DNA of 64,000 nt from Panorpa germanica (GCA_963678705.1 OY783203.1:37944347-38008346); one strand, 5' to 3'; numbered from the stretch's first letter, positions 12,297 to 25,062 are shown. Numbers and translations are program-made. The notes: generated from the sequence alone by a model not told the origin.

Positions 12297-13889
12297 TATT
12301 TTATTACAAGGTTTATAATATTTATATAAACGTTTTAATTTAATTAAATTCTGTTCTATTAATTAGTAAATATTAAAGGTTAATATTTATCTGCTCTTAA
12401 TGGAAGCATTGAAAGCATTGTTATATTTTTAAAATAATATCTACAATTATATAGTTTACTATAGTAAAATATTTATAGATAGTAATAGAACATACACATT
12501 AGACATAGCTAAAAGCTTTATTAAAGCGCGTTATTTTGACTGCAAGTTACAATTTAGCAGACATATTTGCATATATACACTTACACTTATTATACATTAT
12601 AACACTTTACAATAACCTAGTCCGCAATATATATGTTTTTACTTATAAACTACATATAAAATGTAATATAAAATCGTGTATTCTACAGTTGCTGTTATTG
12701 ACATTGCTTTAATGACATGCCAATCCATAGTTTGTGTTGTAGATCTATCTCTTAGTACTAGAGACGCAAATCTACCTTATTTGGTTGAATACTGTACTTT
12801 CTGAGAAAAGTGTGAATTATTAAGTGTGCTAGCTTCTTTTATATGGAAGTAACGTACACAAATGATCCTCCATTGTAAAGAAATTGGTGGAAAAAAAACT
12901 TACTACTGTTGTATACGCGCTGTCACTTTGTGCGTACGGATCAGTTTGCTGAGTTGTCTAAAATTAATTAATAAACACTCGCATTTTGTTCAGACTAAAT
13001 AATTTTACAGTACCGTATATTTACAGTTTTACACGTACAAGCAAAAAAACTTTAGTCGTCTCTATTTAATATCATGTAGTTCATACTACATCATATTAAA
13101 TCAGATTGACTTAAGATTTAATTTTCAAGCTAATCTGATTAAAATCGTACACATTGTTTTAAGAAAGGCTATTCCTTGCTACATTTTTGATTGTCAATAT
13201 TTCTAAGAAATATATGATCAATCTTGTATCAAAAATACATCAAGTTCATTTTATAATATAATATAAAGCCGCTAACATAATATCGTTATAAATTGCACTC
13301 TAGAAGATCTTATATTTAAAGATCATTTTATTGATTATAAAAACGACCTTTCATAAGCCCGAAATCATTGGTAATTACAAATGAGAATATGACTTGTATG
13401 ACAAATCAAATATTAACTTATTTGGAAAAGTTTATAAAGATTGAAACTTATTTAAAAAGAATAATCAGTTAATTAAATTTATTTATTTATTTTGTGTTAA
13501 TACCACACTGTAACATTTTCATAAAAAGTGATTTACGTAAATTTCGAAACGAGAAATAAAATTGATGATTTGTTAAGTTTCGAAATATAGAAATTTCTAC
13601 AGTTAACCTTAAACTACAAAAATCAAAATTCACACTTTCGTCAGAAATTGCAGTATTAAGTAATATGCGTCTCTTCTAAAAGGATATTGTGACCACTACT
13701 GTATTGCTGGAAACTAGTGAAGGGCAGTGACATGTTATCAACAAATACATAGTGCAGTAGACAGATACTCATAATTCACATTCTTAAGAAATTCTTTCAA
13801 CTTCAATATTTCTGTTTTAATTTTCCTAAGTTGTAATATTTTATTTGTAAAATTACTAATTAAAGTAAAGAGTCATTACTATTAGTGCA

Positions 13890-14430
13890 GGCGCTATAGG
13901 TAGTTGAGTATGCAAAATGTGAGGACCGGCAACTATGGTCGGATTCTTATACTGAGACCCCAAATAATAACAAAACACATCTTGCCACCAGCTGTGATGG
14001 TCCCTACCCGCTCCCTTCACATCCCCTCTCCGAGCTAACTGTAAGCATAGCGCGCTTAGGTATTCAATGTGTTAGGTATTCACCTGCAGAAGCAAATAAA
14101 TCGTTGAAATGCTTAATTTGTAGAAAATTAACGAGGAACAAAGACAAGCAGCTGTATTTGTGTTCCGAATATTCAGCAGCGGAACAAATTTTAAATACTG
14201 CACGCAGTAAACAAGACCATGTTTTTACTCAACTTAGTACTTGTCAACGGCCTGAAGATTTATTTGCTATCGAAGTGAGGTAAAAAAAAGTGGGTAAGTG
14301 GGGTAAAAAAAAAATGGACCAAATATTTGACCGGCAAGATCCGCAATATTAATTTTTGACCTTTTCTTAACTTAAATCCATTGGTGGAATTCGGTCCTCA
14401 CATTTTGCATACTCACTTACCTCTAGCGCC
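13890..14430 (+). mobile_element. 541-bp inverted-repeat element carrying a Cys-containing coding fragment
   Basis: Imperfect terminal inverted repeats of about 40 bp. Left GGCGCTATAGG... continues into GAGTATGCAAAATGTGAGG; right is the complement, ending CTCTAGCGCC at 14430. Between them a plus-strand open frame of about 75 codons (14060-14282) reads CVRYSPAEANKSLKCLICRK, LTRNKDKQLYLCSEYSAAEQ and ILNTARSKQDHVFTQLSTCQ, then RPEDLFAIEVR and stop. The CxxC...C pattern suggests a small zinc-binding module. GAAGTGAG|GTAAAA at its end could be a splice donor, so the frame may be the first exon of a longer transposon protein. From memory, similar ARSKQD...VFT...STC...DLFA...EVR sequences recur in uncharacterised arthropod proteins; no family name can be given. 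No clear target duplication was found. Confidence 0.7.
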
Positions 14431-14807
14431 CGGTCTATATATTTCGCAGATTATTTGGATAATGCATTTTATGGTAAACGTAACAACAATAGAATCATTT
14501 AAATGTGTACTGTAATGTTTTAAAACAACATTTAAAAAATTAAACGCAATCGGAACAGGATTCGAATCGATTCCCAAATAAAACGTCGACTTCACAATAG
14601 TGCTCATATAAATAACGAACACGAACATTCTAATAATGTACGAGTATATTGACATTAGTTAGGACTAACTACTTCGTAAACACAATATTATTTACAAAAC
14701 AATTTGAAAACGAATTGCATCGAAATTTACGAGTACCTTGTTATCTAAACAAACTTTGGTTTTGTTCTATTTTTAACTATAAAATTGTAAATATAAAATG
14801 GTTATTG

Positions 14808-14930
14808 GCGACAGAGTAGTCAAGAGCATTTATGCTTTATATCAGACTCATATGTTCTCGGGTTCGATTCAAGGACAAGCGCTATAGCTTCTGGGTTTAT
14901 ATGTACATACATAATCATAAGGATTCAATT
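14808..14930 (+). mobile_element. tRNA-derived SINE copy
   Basis: Head CGACAGAGTAGTCAAGAGCA, TTTATGCTT, CGGGTTCGATTC, then the body GCTATAGCTTCTGGGTTT and ACATACATAATCATAA. The 3' quarter is absent. Confidence 0.75.
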
Positions 14931-16396
14931 TTTTTATTTTCTATTTTTATAAATTTGATTAAAAAAATCTTCATTTATAAATTATTAATCTAATATTTCT
15001 AATTTGTTGTCACTTACTTTTACCATTGAATGCAAAATTGAATGAATAGTTCGCGTTGCTTACCCTTTTTACACTGTGTATGGCTTATAACTTATTTATA
15101 TTTTTAGACTCAAAATTTTGTCAAAATCGCTCATAAAAATAAAATCATAATTCAATTGTAAAACATAGTTATAGTATTAAGGTAGTTCCAGCGTGGTGAA
15201 GTATAGTCAGAACATTTACTATTGTCAGGAATTCGAAACCTCGGAACACGGATACCCACACATACTATGAAATATTTTTGGTTACATATTTAAGATTTAA
15301 AATACCCGTTTTTTATTCTATACTATTCGAGATGATTTTGAGCGCAGCTTTGCCGGATCGTAAATGACTAAGACAAAAACGTGTTGAAATTTAAAAAATA
15401 TGATATTTAAAATTATTGTATCTTGAATATAAAACGGTGAAGTGATATATATTTTTTTAATTTGTTTAAAAAACATTTTTATTTACTCTCCTAAATATTT
15501 TCAAAATTCTATCGATAGTATATTTTGTGTTTGGCGGAAGTTTTACATGCTTCAAATTGGAGGTGAGTCTAAAAATTGCTAACTTTGTAACTAAGTATCT
15601 CGGATTCTAATCGATCAAAAATTCTGGATTCTTCGGGATTTACTAGTAATTCTTTATTCGTTTATTCTTGGCCCATAAATAAATTTTTTTAAAAATCTAT
15701 GGAAAATTGGTTTCACACTGGAATTACCTTAAGAATATTTTCGTATTTGCAGTAGAGAAAATTTATTTTTAAGCATACCCACATAGTAAATTATTTTGAA
15801 GTGCAACTTCACACTTGCTAGCTTGGTACAACATAACTAAAGTGTACATTTTCTACTTGGGCAGTAGAATATGTATATATGAGTCAAAGAGAAAAAGTAA
15901 CAAGCACCTTTAGACTAAGTGTACACTAAAAACAAAACAATTTACACAAAAACAAAATGGCTGAGAAGATTGGTTCACTAGTGCTGAAATGACCCATAAA
16001 TAATATAGGCGCAAGGATATTTGCACATCGCAATAAGATAGAATAAGTTGAATAGCTACTTTACATACAAAATATATACAGTAATAAAATTTGAATGAAA
16101 AATGATTCATATTAATTATTATGAAATGATTTAATGATACTTAAGTATGAAAATTTGTTAAAGAAAAATCTGTAACAAATTCATAGTTGATTTTCTTAAA
16201 TTTAAGATAAAGATGTATTTGGTATTCAGAAAGAAGGTTAAGTATAGGATAAGAAGTCTTTGATATTATGAAGCAATTCATTAGTGCTGCTAAAACCTAG
16301 ATTAATTACAGTAAAACTAATTAAGAAACTATTTGCACAACAAATAAAATAATACATTTATCTCTTTATTGGCTGGTAATATTTAAATAGATTTTG

Positions 16397-16500
16397 TCAC
16401 AGTGGTCCAGAGTATTTAGCCCAGCTTTGGCTTCGAGTTCGATCCCCGAATCAGTGCTCATATATTAAGGATAAATATTAGACTTAAATATTTTTTATTA
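16397..16500 (+). mobile_element. tRNA-derived SINE copy, head and start of body
   Basis: GTCACAGTGGTCCAGAG, then GAGTTCGATCCCCGAATCAG and GCTCATATA. The T-arm/B-box sequence GTTCGATCCCC is intact, and the body decays after about 80 bp. Confidence 0.75.
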
Positions 16501-16899
16501 AGCATTTTCTTAGTAGGTAATATTTAAAAAATATCAGGTAATATATTACGACATAATTGTAAAAATTGACGTCTCAATTTTTAAGAAAAAGTGTTAAATG
16601 TGTTTTCTCGAAATTTTAGCAAGTATATATTACAACCAGAAATCATCAGATTGCGTTTAAATTATGAAATATAACAACCCTATCTGCTGACTTTTTGTAA
16701 GTCATAAAAAAATACAACAATCAATCTTTTCTTTGGAAAATTGGTAAGCGGTTCCAATGCTCTTCGGTGTAATTTTCTTTTTGCCCGCCGTATACATTTC
16801 CTATCATAAGTCAATAAATAAATTTCATTGATCAATGAAAAAATTCATCTGAATAAAATTATAAAGTAATCTCAGTTTATGATTATATTATAAATATTT

Positions 16900-17245
16900 C
16901 GAAAGTACAGTGGCCGAGAGCATTGATTCTTAACGTTAGACTGTTGTGTATACGATTGGTGGGCCCGGTTACAGTTTGGATGGGTGAACGAGTGGCACCC
17001 GTTCAGATTGTGGTGGTATGCGAATGAGGGTAATATCCGTTGACATTGCAACTTTCGTGCCACGGCGAACAGTGTTCGGTTCACCCTTATACTTCCTTTC
17101 CCCACCTCAGGACGAACACACTTCAGTGATATCATATTTCGTTTGGGATGTATCTCCCCTTACTATATATCTAAAGTTCCGTCACCCTTGTACACATGCA
17201 TATGCAATTTCTGCTCAATATTTAGCGAGTTTATGGCCAATATAG
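16900..17245 (+). mobile_element. GC-rich composite SINE-like repeat with a 5S-like segment
   Basis: Starts with the same tRNA-like head as the SINE family (ACAGTGGCCGAGAGCATTGA). It then runs into GGGCCCGGTTACAGTTTGGA, TGGGTGAACGAGTGG, which resembles the 3' promoter-proximal part of 5S rRNA (GGTTAGTACTTGGATGGGTGACC). A GC-rich tail follows (CCACGGCGAACAGTGTTCGG, CCCCACCTCAGGACGAACAC). It is distinct from the other SINE copies beyond the head. Open frames of 75-87 codons on either strand here look accidental. Confidence 0.5.
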
Positions 17246-17299
17246 GCTGGCATCGCAAAACTGTAGGAGTAGAGGAAAATTGAATTTAGATTTACTGCA

Positions 17300-17515
17300 T
17301 GTGTAGTGTATTACTCGTACTCGTTAGACTTTTAAGTATACGAGTTCGATCCCCAGAATAACGCTATATTTTCTGGGTATAGTTATTATATATGGTTATG
17401 TATGTGTCTACATAAATATAAACTTGGTAGACAGCAGTGAATGTCACATATTACACCATAAACGCTGCCACCATAATACACTTAGAAGGTAATCTGATAT
17501 ATGACTCAGCTTCGG
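17300..17515 (+). mobile_element. tRNA-derived SINE copy, nearly full length
   Basis: ACGAGTTCGATCCCCAGAAT, then GCTATATTTTCTGGG and the whole body to the 3' end: AAACTTGGTAGACAGCAGTG, TCACATATTACACCATAAAC, GCTGCCACCATAATACA. This copy shows the roughly 210-bp layout of the family. Confidence 0.72.
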
Positions 17516-18226
17516 AAACAAACCGCCAAAAATAAATTAAATAAACAATATAAACATTATTCAGTTCACCCGTTTGTCCATGGACCGATTTTTTAAAACT
17601 TTCATTTGCTTTGAAGTCGAACATAACTGTAGTTTAGCCAAGCAAAATACCTGGGTTACATTTTTCGTTAGTTAACTGCGATAAGTCTTTAACAGAAGTA
17701 GAATTAAATAAACCATCAGTTAGCCGCTACGATCAGTTAGTCGTTATATAGAAATTAAAGAGATATTTGTATTTTTTATTTGAATATACTAGAATATAAT
17801 AACAGAACATACACGGTAAAAAAAATTGGTCGAAAAAATGATTTAGACGTCTCTTTCTTAGACTAAAGCTGCGAAAAAGATTATCACGATTAGTCTAAAA
17901 CATTTTTATCAATATTTTTACAGTGTAGTTTATAAAAAGCGCCAAAGCTTTTTTATAAGTGACTATCACATATCAGTAGTTAACATGCATAGCTACTTCT
18001 ACTTTTATTCAATGTTTAATTTAATCTATATTTCTCTAAGTGCTCACTTACGTCAAGCTGTGCAATCTACGCCAATATAATCCTCTGAAAGCTCTGAAGC
18101 AGTTGTGTGATTAATTATAAAATATCACACTATTTTAAAGCTTTATCAAAATTTGCACCATTTGGAAGAAAGATGTTAAAGTTATTGTGTTGGTTATAAA
18201 TTAAAATATACGTTCTACATATAATC

Positions 18227-18230
18227 TAAT

Positions 18231-18298
<68 letters not shown>

Positions 18299-18301
18299 AT
18301 T
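18227..18301. repeat. (TA)n microsatellite inside a perfect palindrome
   Basis: ATCAAA, about 60 bases of TA repeat, then TTTGAT: a perfect 75-bp palindrome able to form a long cruciform or hairpin. Confidence 0.92.
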
Positions 18302-18798
18302 TGTTATGTAAACAAATTAGTTATATATTTACTAAAGCATTGCAATTATAAGGATATAAAGGAAATGATAGGTTCCTAATTGGCTGGAAGAAAACAACAT
18401 ATATTATCATTGGATGAATAGTCATTTTGATAATAGTATAATAGTAGCTAAACTGAGAGCTAACAAATCAAGGCGTTAGGTAAATAGTTGTCAATCTTAA
18501 AGAGCGAGATGAAGGAGGCTTTACACGTTTAATAAAGTTTGCCGTCTTGTACGGTTTTGCAAAAGTGTTTCTTCTGTTGTGAAATGGATGTATGAGTTAT
18601 CAAACTGTTATATAGGTTGAAAGGGCTTCAGGTAAATAGATATTGATAGATTCTGAAGATACCTTGAGGGCAGTATGACCCGGAATTTGAATGCAATTTA
18701 ACCCGGCGTCAGTATGGTAGAAAATTGGTACAACAACTGTATGGTGGGTCAAGATGACCCTTATTGAACATCAACACGTATATAGAAGTCCAAGAGGT

Positions 18799-19371
18799 AG
18801 TGACCCATTTTAATGAAGTGTTCAAGCTGAAATTTTCTACGGAGGTACCTTTAAGATAAATAAATAGGGAATCGAATATTTGCCTGACCTTTGTTTGTGC
18901 AGAGCAAAGTTGTAAAAAAATTATGTGCCAAAAAAAAGTGTTTGATTCACGATCTACACCACTATATAAACGTTGATTTTAAACACACAGTTTTAGTGGT
19001 GTACACATAGAAGAACCCCAAAATTGTATTTTTAAACAATGAAAATAAGTGTTAGATTTAAGCCGAAATTTTAATAGCGTTTTATTTACATATACATAAT
19101 TCTTGCAAAAAAACAAGCACTTTGGTAGTGTTAAATAATTAGCAGACGTTAAAACAAATACTACAAAAGCTAGAGTGAGAAGCGCTACTTGCAGTAATAA
19201 GTGCGCAATTTTTTGCTCATAAATCAAACACTTCCTTTGGCACATATTTTTTTGTAACTTTGCCCTCTTGTACCAAGAAAGGTCACACAAACATTCCCTA
19301 TTTATCTATCCTAAACGTGAATCCGTAGAAAATTTCAGCGTGAATAAAACAGTTAATTAAAATGGGTCACT
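18799..19371. mobile_element. Long-inverted-repeat (foldback-type) element, 573 bp
   Basis: Left arm (18799-18950) and right arm (19214-19371) are inverted copies of about 150 bp with roughly 80% match. The outer ends are AGTGACCCATTTTAAT and its complement ATTAAAATGGGTCACT. Matching blocks inside include GAAATTTTCTACGGA, AATAGGGAAT and TTATGTGCCAAA. The loop between them itself contains TACACCACTA/TAGTGGTGTA in inverted order. The 103-codon minus-strand frame here is accidental. No target duplication was recognised. Confidence 0.75.
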
Positions 19372-20168
19372 AAATAAATTAAATTTGAAAATATCAAGAC
19401 TAGTTAACGAGTATTTCATTTCTCTTCGTTTTTGAAGAAAACAATTTTTTTTGTTAACATAGATGTCATCAAACAGAACAAATTTACAAAAGTCAGCTAA
19501 TTACTTACTAAACTAAATGATTGATTGAGTTAAATGAATTACTCATTCTTAACATAATAAGAAAGTCAGTTTAACTGAGTAGGTAGTTTAACGAAAATAG
19601 GTCACACAAAGTGGACTTAGAAAGTATACCAAAATTACGGCTGGTAAAAAATGTAAAATATAACCCACTGAAACTGAAGACCCTTATTTCGTAACTGTTT
19701 AACTGGCGTCCGTTTAAAACTGACTGATTTTCAAATTTAGGACACTTATGGCCGCTCCAAGATATCGGACTTAGTTTGCTCCTTACTTAAGGTCCGCTGA
19801 TATTTTTGGGTAAACTTATATAGCATAATTTAGAAAATATTTGCCTTTGAAAGATAGTTAGAAGTCTAGAATTAGCCAGATATATAGGTCTAGTTCCCAC
19901 TTTTTAAATACTATGTTATGATAACTAAATTTATTTTTAAAATTAGGCTGAGCTACGATAATAATAAAGTTGTAACATACGAGTACTAATAATAATGTAC
20001 TTCTTAATGTTTAATAAGTACAATTTTATATAAACAACTAAAATTTTTAGGTTATGACTCCATACAATATATTACATAGTAACTAACATCTTTCTTTCCA
20101 TATGGTTTTTATTTATAGATAAGATAGCCAATAGAATATATAACATGAAAATAATAACAATATTTTAC

Positions 20169-20332
20169 CTTATGCTTCAACGATTCGGACGGCACGTTCG
20201 AAAGCGATGGACTCTTTCGGTCACTGATTGGGTGATGATGCGTTTGGGAATAAGCCTGTCCCGCTCTGTACCGTTGAAGATCACTCTCAGACGACACATT
20301 TGGGAAATGTTTAGCAACTTGTTGTCGACTTG
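20169..20332 (-). CDS. sei: ERG-type K+ channel (seizure-like), pre-S1 exon
   Basis: Last visible exon. The minus-strand acceptor is ATAATATTTCAG and the donor CATAAG|GTAAAA. Entered with two bases, it encodes SRQQVAKHFPNVSSESDLQR, then YRAGQAYSQTHHHPISDRKS and PSLSNVPSESLKHK. The block SSESDLQRYR corresponds to the conserved ERG motif (S-x-SDSDL-x-RYR in vertebrate KCNH2) just before the S1 helix, so it marks the end of the N-terminal cytoplasmic linker. After it the sequence departs from the usual IPQITLNF continuation into a His/Ser-rich stretch, suggesting an insect-specific insert or alternative segment. It ends in phase 0. I found no following exon in 1-20168: no S1-S6 or GFGN pore-like coding was recognised, so the intron downstream is at least about 20 kb or the remaining exons lie outside. 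Confidence 0.8.
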
Positions 20333-20939
20333 CTGAAATATTATGATAAATCTATCAAAATCACGATATAGAAATGAAATAATGAAAAGAATATTATAAA
20401 CAAACTAATATCGTTTCATTAATTATATTCATAAGCTTCGTGCATTTCTTGTTTATTAAGGTAAATGCAAAAGCGTGGTTTTAAAACTGCGTGGTGTTTT
20501 CTATTTGTTTGTTGCAAATAAATGCAAAACTTAATACCATCTAAAAATTCAGGTCTTAATGCCGTCATTTTTTTTTTGTTAAGTTATATCTTGTGGTTAT
20601 TGGATGCAAAAAATTGTGGAATAAAAATATAATAAATATTCCACCATTTTTGTTTATCTATGAGCGTAACTTATTGTGCAATTGATCTTGTACGATCTCA
20701 GTTTTTATGGAATTGTATGCTTATTCTTATATATGTATAAAATTTTCCGCTGATTCCAACGGTGAAGTCGTATTTGAAATCGGACCATTATTTCACCCAT
20801 GAAGTGCCTATAACTCGTGAACTAAGAGTCGGAGAAAAAAAAATTTTACGGATTTGGAATCAAAATTTGCGTTTTTACAACTTTTGAAAGATGTATTCTT
20901 GATTTTTTTAATGTACAAAAGTGGACGAAGATGTAGACA

Positions 20940-21345
20940 GTGCCGCATTAAACCAGTGCGAGGCTTGTCGCAGATATTAAATAGTAGCGGGGTCTTTACC
21001 AAAAATATGATTGTAATTTCATTATATTCTTAGCTGCCTTGTTACAGCGAGTGCTTGTGCATTAAAATATCTCAAGACCTTCTAAAATTTCTCAGGACCG
21101 CGTGGTGTTTACATATATTACGACATAATATTACGAAAAATAATACAGTTTTTAGTGTGGTTTCCAGTTTTTTTTTATAACGCAAATGTCAAACAGTAAT
21201 AATAAGTTTTAAAAATAAGTACAAAACTGGATGTGATTGTGAAAATCAGAATGAGTAAGGATGATATTACCCAGTATCGCACGCGGCTGTGGTGCCCCAA
21301 TGCTTGATCTGAATGAAAAATATTTAAACTAAAATTTTACAAGCT
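20940..21345 (+). repeat. Dispersed repeat C, copy 1
   Basis: Direct-orientation relative of 43770-44120. Shared blocks include TGTTA.AGCGAGTGCTTGTG, GAAAAATAATACAGTTTTTA, GATATTACCCAGTAT and GAAAAATATTTAAAC.AAAAT. No coding; class unknown. Confidence 0.75.
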
Positions 21346-24300
21346 CTATGCGCGGGATTTCCAGAAACGCGGCTATATTTTAAATTTAAAAGCCTGTGTT
21401 CCGTTAAATTTTTAACCTTATTTGTAACGCCATATATTGAGTGAATATAAGATAAAATCAGTTATGGTAAGTCACAGATCGGTAAGGAGGTCATTATTTA
21501 TCATTTGTATTATCAAAACTTTATGTGCATACAGCTGTAAATAGTTTTTAACGTTGAACTACATACTGCTCTGATTCATTAAGATGGTATAAACGGACAT
21601 AAGTTTTTTTTTTTAAAGCTTTGGGAAAGTGTTAGTAGCTTTGAAAATCACAGATGGTAAACTGTAGATGTTAATTAAATATGTTTTAATTTAATAGTTA
21701 TAAATAGCATCAATAAAGATCCATTACCACAAAGTATAACACAACAAAGTCACTTACAGAGCATTACACCTGAATTTAGGGTGGTATTTTAATTAATCTT
21801 GCAATGAAGCGTCAGTGCTAAAAGTTTCCTTAGAAACAGTAAAATATCCTATTTTACCTGAGTATACATTCTATGAAAAAAAACCTTACTAAATAATTTC
21901 TTTTAAAAAAAAATCTTAAAAGATAGAATACTTGTGCATAAAGTTTGACGAAACTAAAGATAACCGCAAGGCATCTGTCTAATACATGGGTGTTCCAGTT
22001 TTCTTACAAAAAACCTTGCGATGGAAAGGGAACGTTTCTTTACAACAATTTCACATTGTATTGAAGCGTGGGGATTCTAAAATACTAAGAATAGTCTTGT
22101 ATATCGTTAATAAAAAAATTTCTTCTACGTTCTTAATTTTTTCATTTTCTTGCTTTTTAAATGTTCTAATATTCAAGCTTTATTAAATAATAAATTATAT
22201 ATTTATTTTAAAAGATGCAAAATAGAAAAAAAAACATGAACAAAGAGCTGCTGTTTAGTAAAGACCTGAAACTGAGAGTAGCATTTCCTGTAGAAGTAAA
22301 AAAGTGTCGACTTTTAATAATTTCTTATAAATAAGTACATATTATTTTTAAAAGGCTTTTAAAATATGAGGTTTAAAATTCAATTTCATTATACACTTCC
22401 TGCATTTAATCTTATTACGAAATTGCATTACATCTTGTTAAATGCATTAGATCTGTTAACTGATCTAATTTTATATGTAACAGTAAAGTTTTCTTATAAC
22501 CTCTTATTTTAAATCCTGATATAATGATATTATTATTAAATAATCTTGTGTTATATTATATAGTTCAAAGAGTATAATACTTTATAAAACTTAATTAATA
22601 AATACTCGTATTCTATTTTATGCGGCATCTTATTCTAAGTTACTATCAGGTTTTCTTGGACTCTTGCGTATATTTAACGTACATTTAACGATGCGTCCGA
22701 GTCCACCCGCAATGAACGGCGCTGACACAGTAACGTGTATTTACAAGTAGTCGTGTGAAATCTAGGCTAGCTGGAGCGTTTTTACTTCATTATACAGAAA
22801 TACAATAAAGTATTTATAGATGATAAACCAAATATTTCAAATAATATAGAATAATCAATGTTAATATTAACAAACAATAACTTAATTAAAACTGAACCAA
22901 GAACTAAGGTACGAAGTAAATGATAGAATCTATTATTATGATAAATCAATACTACATATACTAAAATATATAAAAATGTAAGAATAAAATTTTGAGAATA
23001 AAATTGAACTAGTAGTATGAATGAAGGTGCCGATTTAAAGTTAATGTATGATCCAATTAAACATTCGCTCAATGCGACACAATGCGGCAGTAAGTTGCAT
23101 TGTGCTGTGTAATTGAAAAACACCCTTTATTTATTGGGATTCAGGACACATACATAATCAATCAATCTTACACTTGATCCACTAATAATAGGTAATACTC
23201 GAATTATAAGAGTATTTATGTTATAATAATTTATAGTAATATTTAATAATGTATAATAATTCATAATAAAATTATTTTAAGATTAAAGCTTTTAAGCTTC
23301 TTTTTAACCCTAGAACCAATGTCTTTTAACCTTCTAACTCATGACTGGAGTTATTTACACTTCTCGCTTTTATTGATTAAAAAAAATTAGTCGTACGGGA
23401 ATAAATTTGTATATGTTAAACACTAATTGCGACATCTGAATTATTTACCATTTTCTTAGTGAAAAAAAAAACATTGAAAAGCTGAAAAAGAGTAAAAATT
23501 TCTATCTTTTCTACCGATTCCACGAATGTCAAATTTTCAACACAGCAACATCAACATTTATATTTTATTATTTTGAAAAAATGTTTCATGTTTTAGCAAC
23601 AATGCGTCCACACTGAAACATTACTGAGTTACAAATGAGGTTCAAGCCGGAATAGGTGTCCCGGGTGGAAATTAATATATTTGATAAAATAAGTGCACAA
23701 TATTTTTAGTTTGTTTAAAAAAAAACTCTTTTAGTGAAAATGATCTTTGTTTTGAGTTCTCGTGGAGGTTACTTTTTTTATTTTATATTTTTTTCACAAA
23801 TGAAAAAGGAAAAATTCTAAAAAAAAAAAATTAGCAATATGTAGGTGGTAGGGGCACGTAGTCTCAATTTTTTGGCCCGCTTAGAAAAAATCGTATATCC
23901 GTTACTGATTATTAGGATATTTCAGTCTATTGAAGGTATTTAATTTTCTATTTTAAATTTACAAGTAACGAAAATAAAATGACTCATACATATTAAAACG
24001 AAAATACAATGTTGCAATAAAAAGTTAGATGTTATAGACGAACTTAATACCTCTAAAACTAACAACAAGAAATACGGTTGGAAAATGAATAAAATTATCC
24101 CAAAGAATTCTATAGAAAAACGTCACGAACCGCCACTGGTATTTTATATACAATTTTCTCCCTATAATTAGCCATATACGAGTACTTTATACTAGAAGAG
24201 CAGTAAATTACTAACGACGTGACATAATTTATATTTACACTCCGTTGAAGTAGATGTTTCCAATAAAGAGTGGTCGGTTTTTCTTATCGTATTTCCTGAC

Positions 24301-24689
24301 AAACCGCTACAACGCTACAACAGAAGGTCTCCAGAGATTAATTTTCTCCCCTTGACGCTTTGACGCCTTGACATGCCCTTACCGTATGCTTAGAGATGTA
24401 GTGTCTGATTATCTATCAACAATTTGTCACAAGTGAGAGGTTCCTTTATTGGCGTTAACTAGATCGATGACGCCCGCTTGTTACGTGCTGCGGACATAAC
24501 AACCTGTTGCAGTTAAGGGGATGAACGCTAGGCGTCTCGACGTCTTGTATTACCTCAATTAGGTCTTTTTAAAATATGACGATGATACTTATGTCCGATG
24601 ATACTTAGGATCGTGCGGAGTGCAAAGAGGGGGAATGAAACCGATGGCAACGCACGCTGCGGATGAGCACAGCATTACCTACGAATGCT

Positions 24690-25062
24690 TTAAGTGTGAG
24701 GGGAGGGGGGTAAAGACTTCAATTTATTTTTATTTATTTATATTAATCTACAACATATTAAGCTTATTGTGTAACAATTTGAAGTCGATTGGAGTAAAAC
24801 TGTCGGAAATATAGAGTTTTAAGTCTTCACCTCTCTGGTTTGGTTTCGTCTTTGTTTGAAACATTTAAACACGTTTTTCTCACACTTAGCTTTTTCTAGA
24901 GTCGGTGTCCTCTCTATCTCAAAATTTACTTTAATATTATCTACAAAATATTCTTTAAATGTTATTTTATCGTGTACTAATTATAGAAATAATTATATAT
25001 TTACGGTGTCGTCAAAAAACATTATCCAAAATATGCTTTTTTTGTATAGATTTGACCATAGA
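24690..25062 (+). repeat. Dispersed repeat A, shorter copy
   Basis: Inverted relative of 3808-4460, with about 300 bp missing internally after CTCAAAATTTACT. Overlapping plus-strand open frames (24856-25237) lie in the repeat and are not genes. Confidence 0.8.

Noticed and set aside
17335-17360. Possible functional tRNA genes at GGTTCGATCCCC motifs (also 16440, 14860, 45020)
   Set aside because: No copy folds into a full cloverleaf by eye. Each is followed by the same SINE body and several are truncated, so they are SINE heads.
22782-23123. 113-codon minus-strand frame, the longest after the PARP16-like gene
   Set aside because: AT-driven Phe/Leu/Ile/Tyr-rich composition with no domain, start context or neighbours; likely chance.
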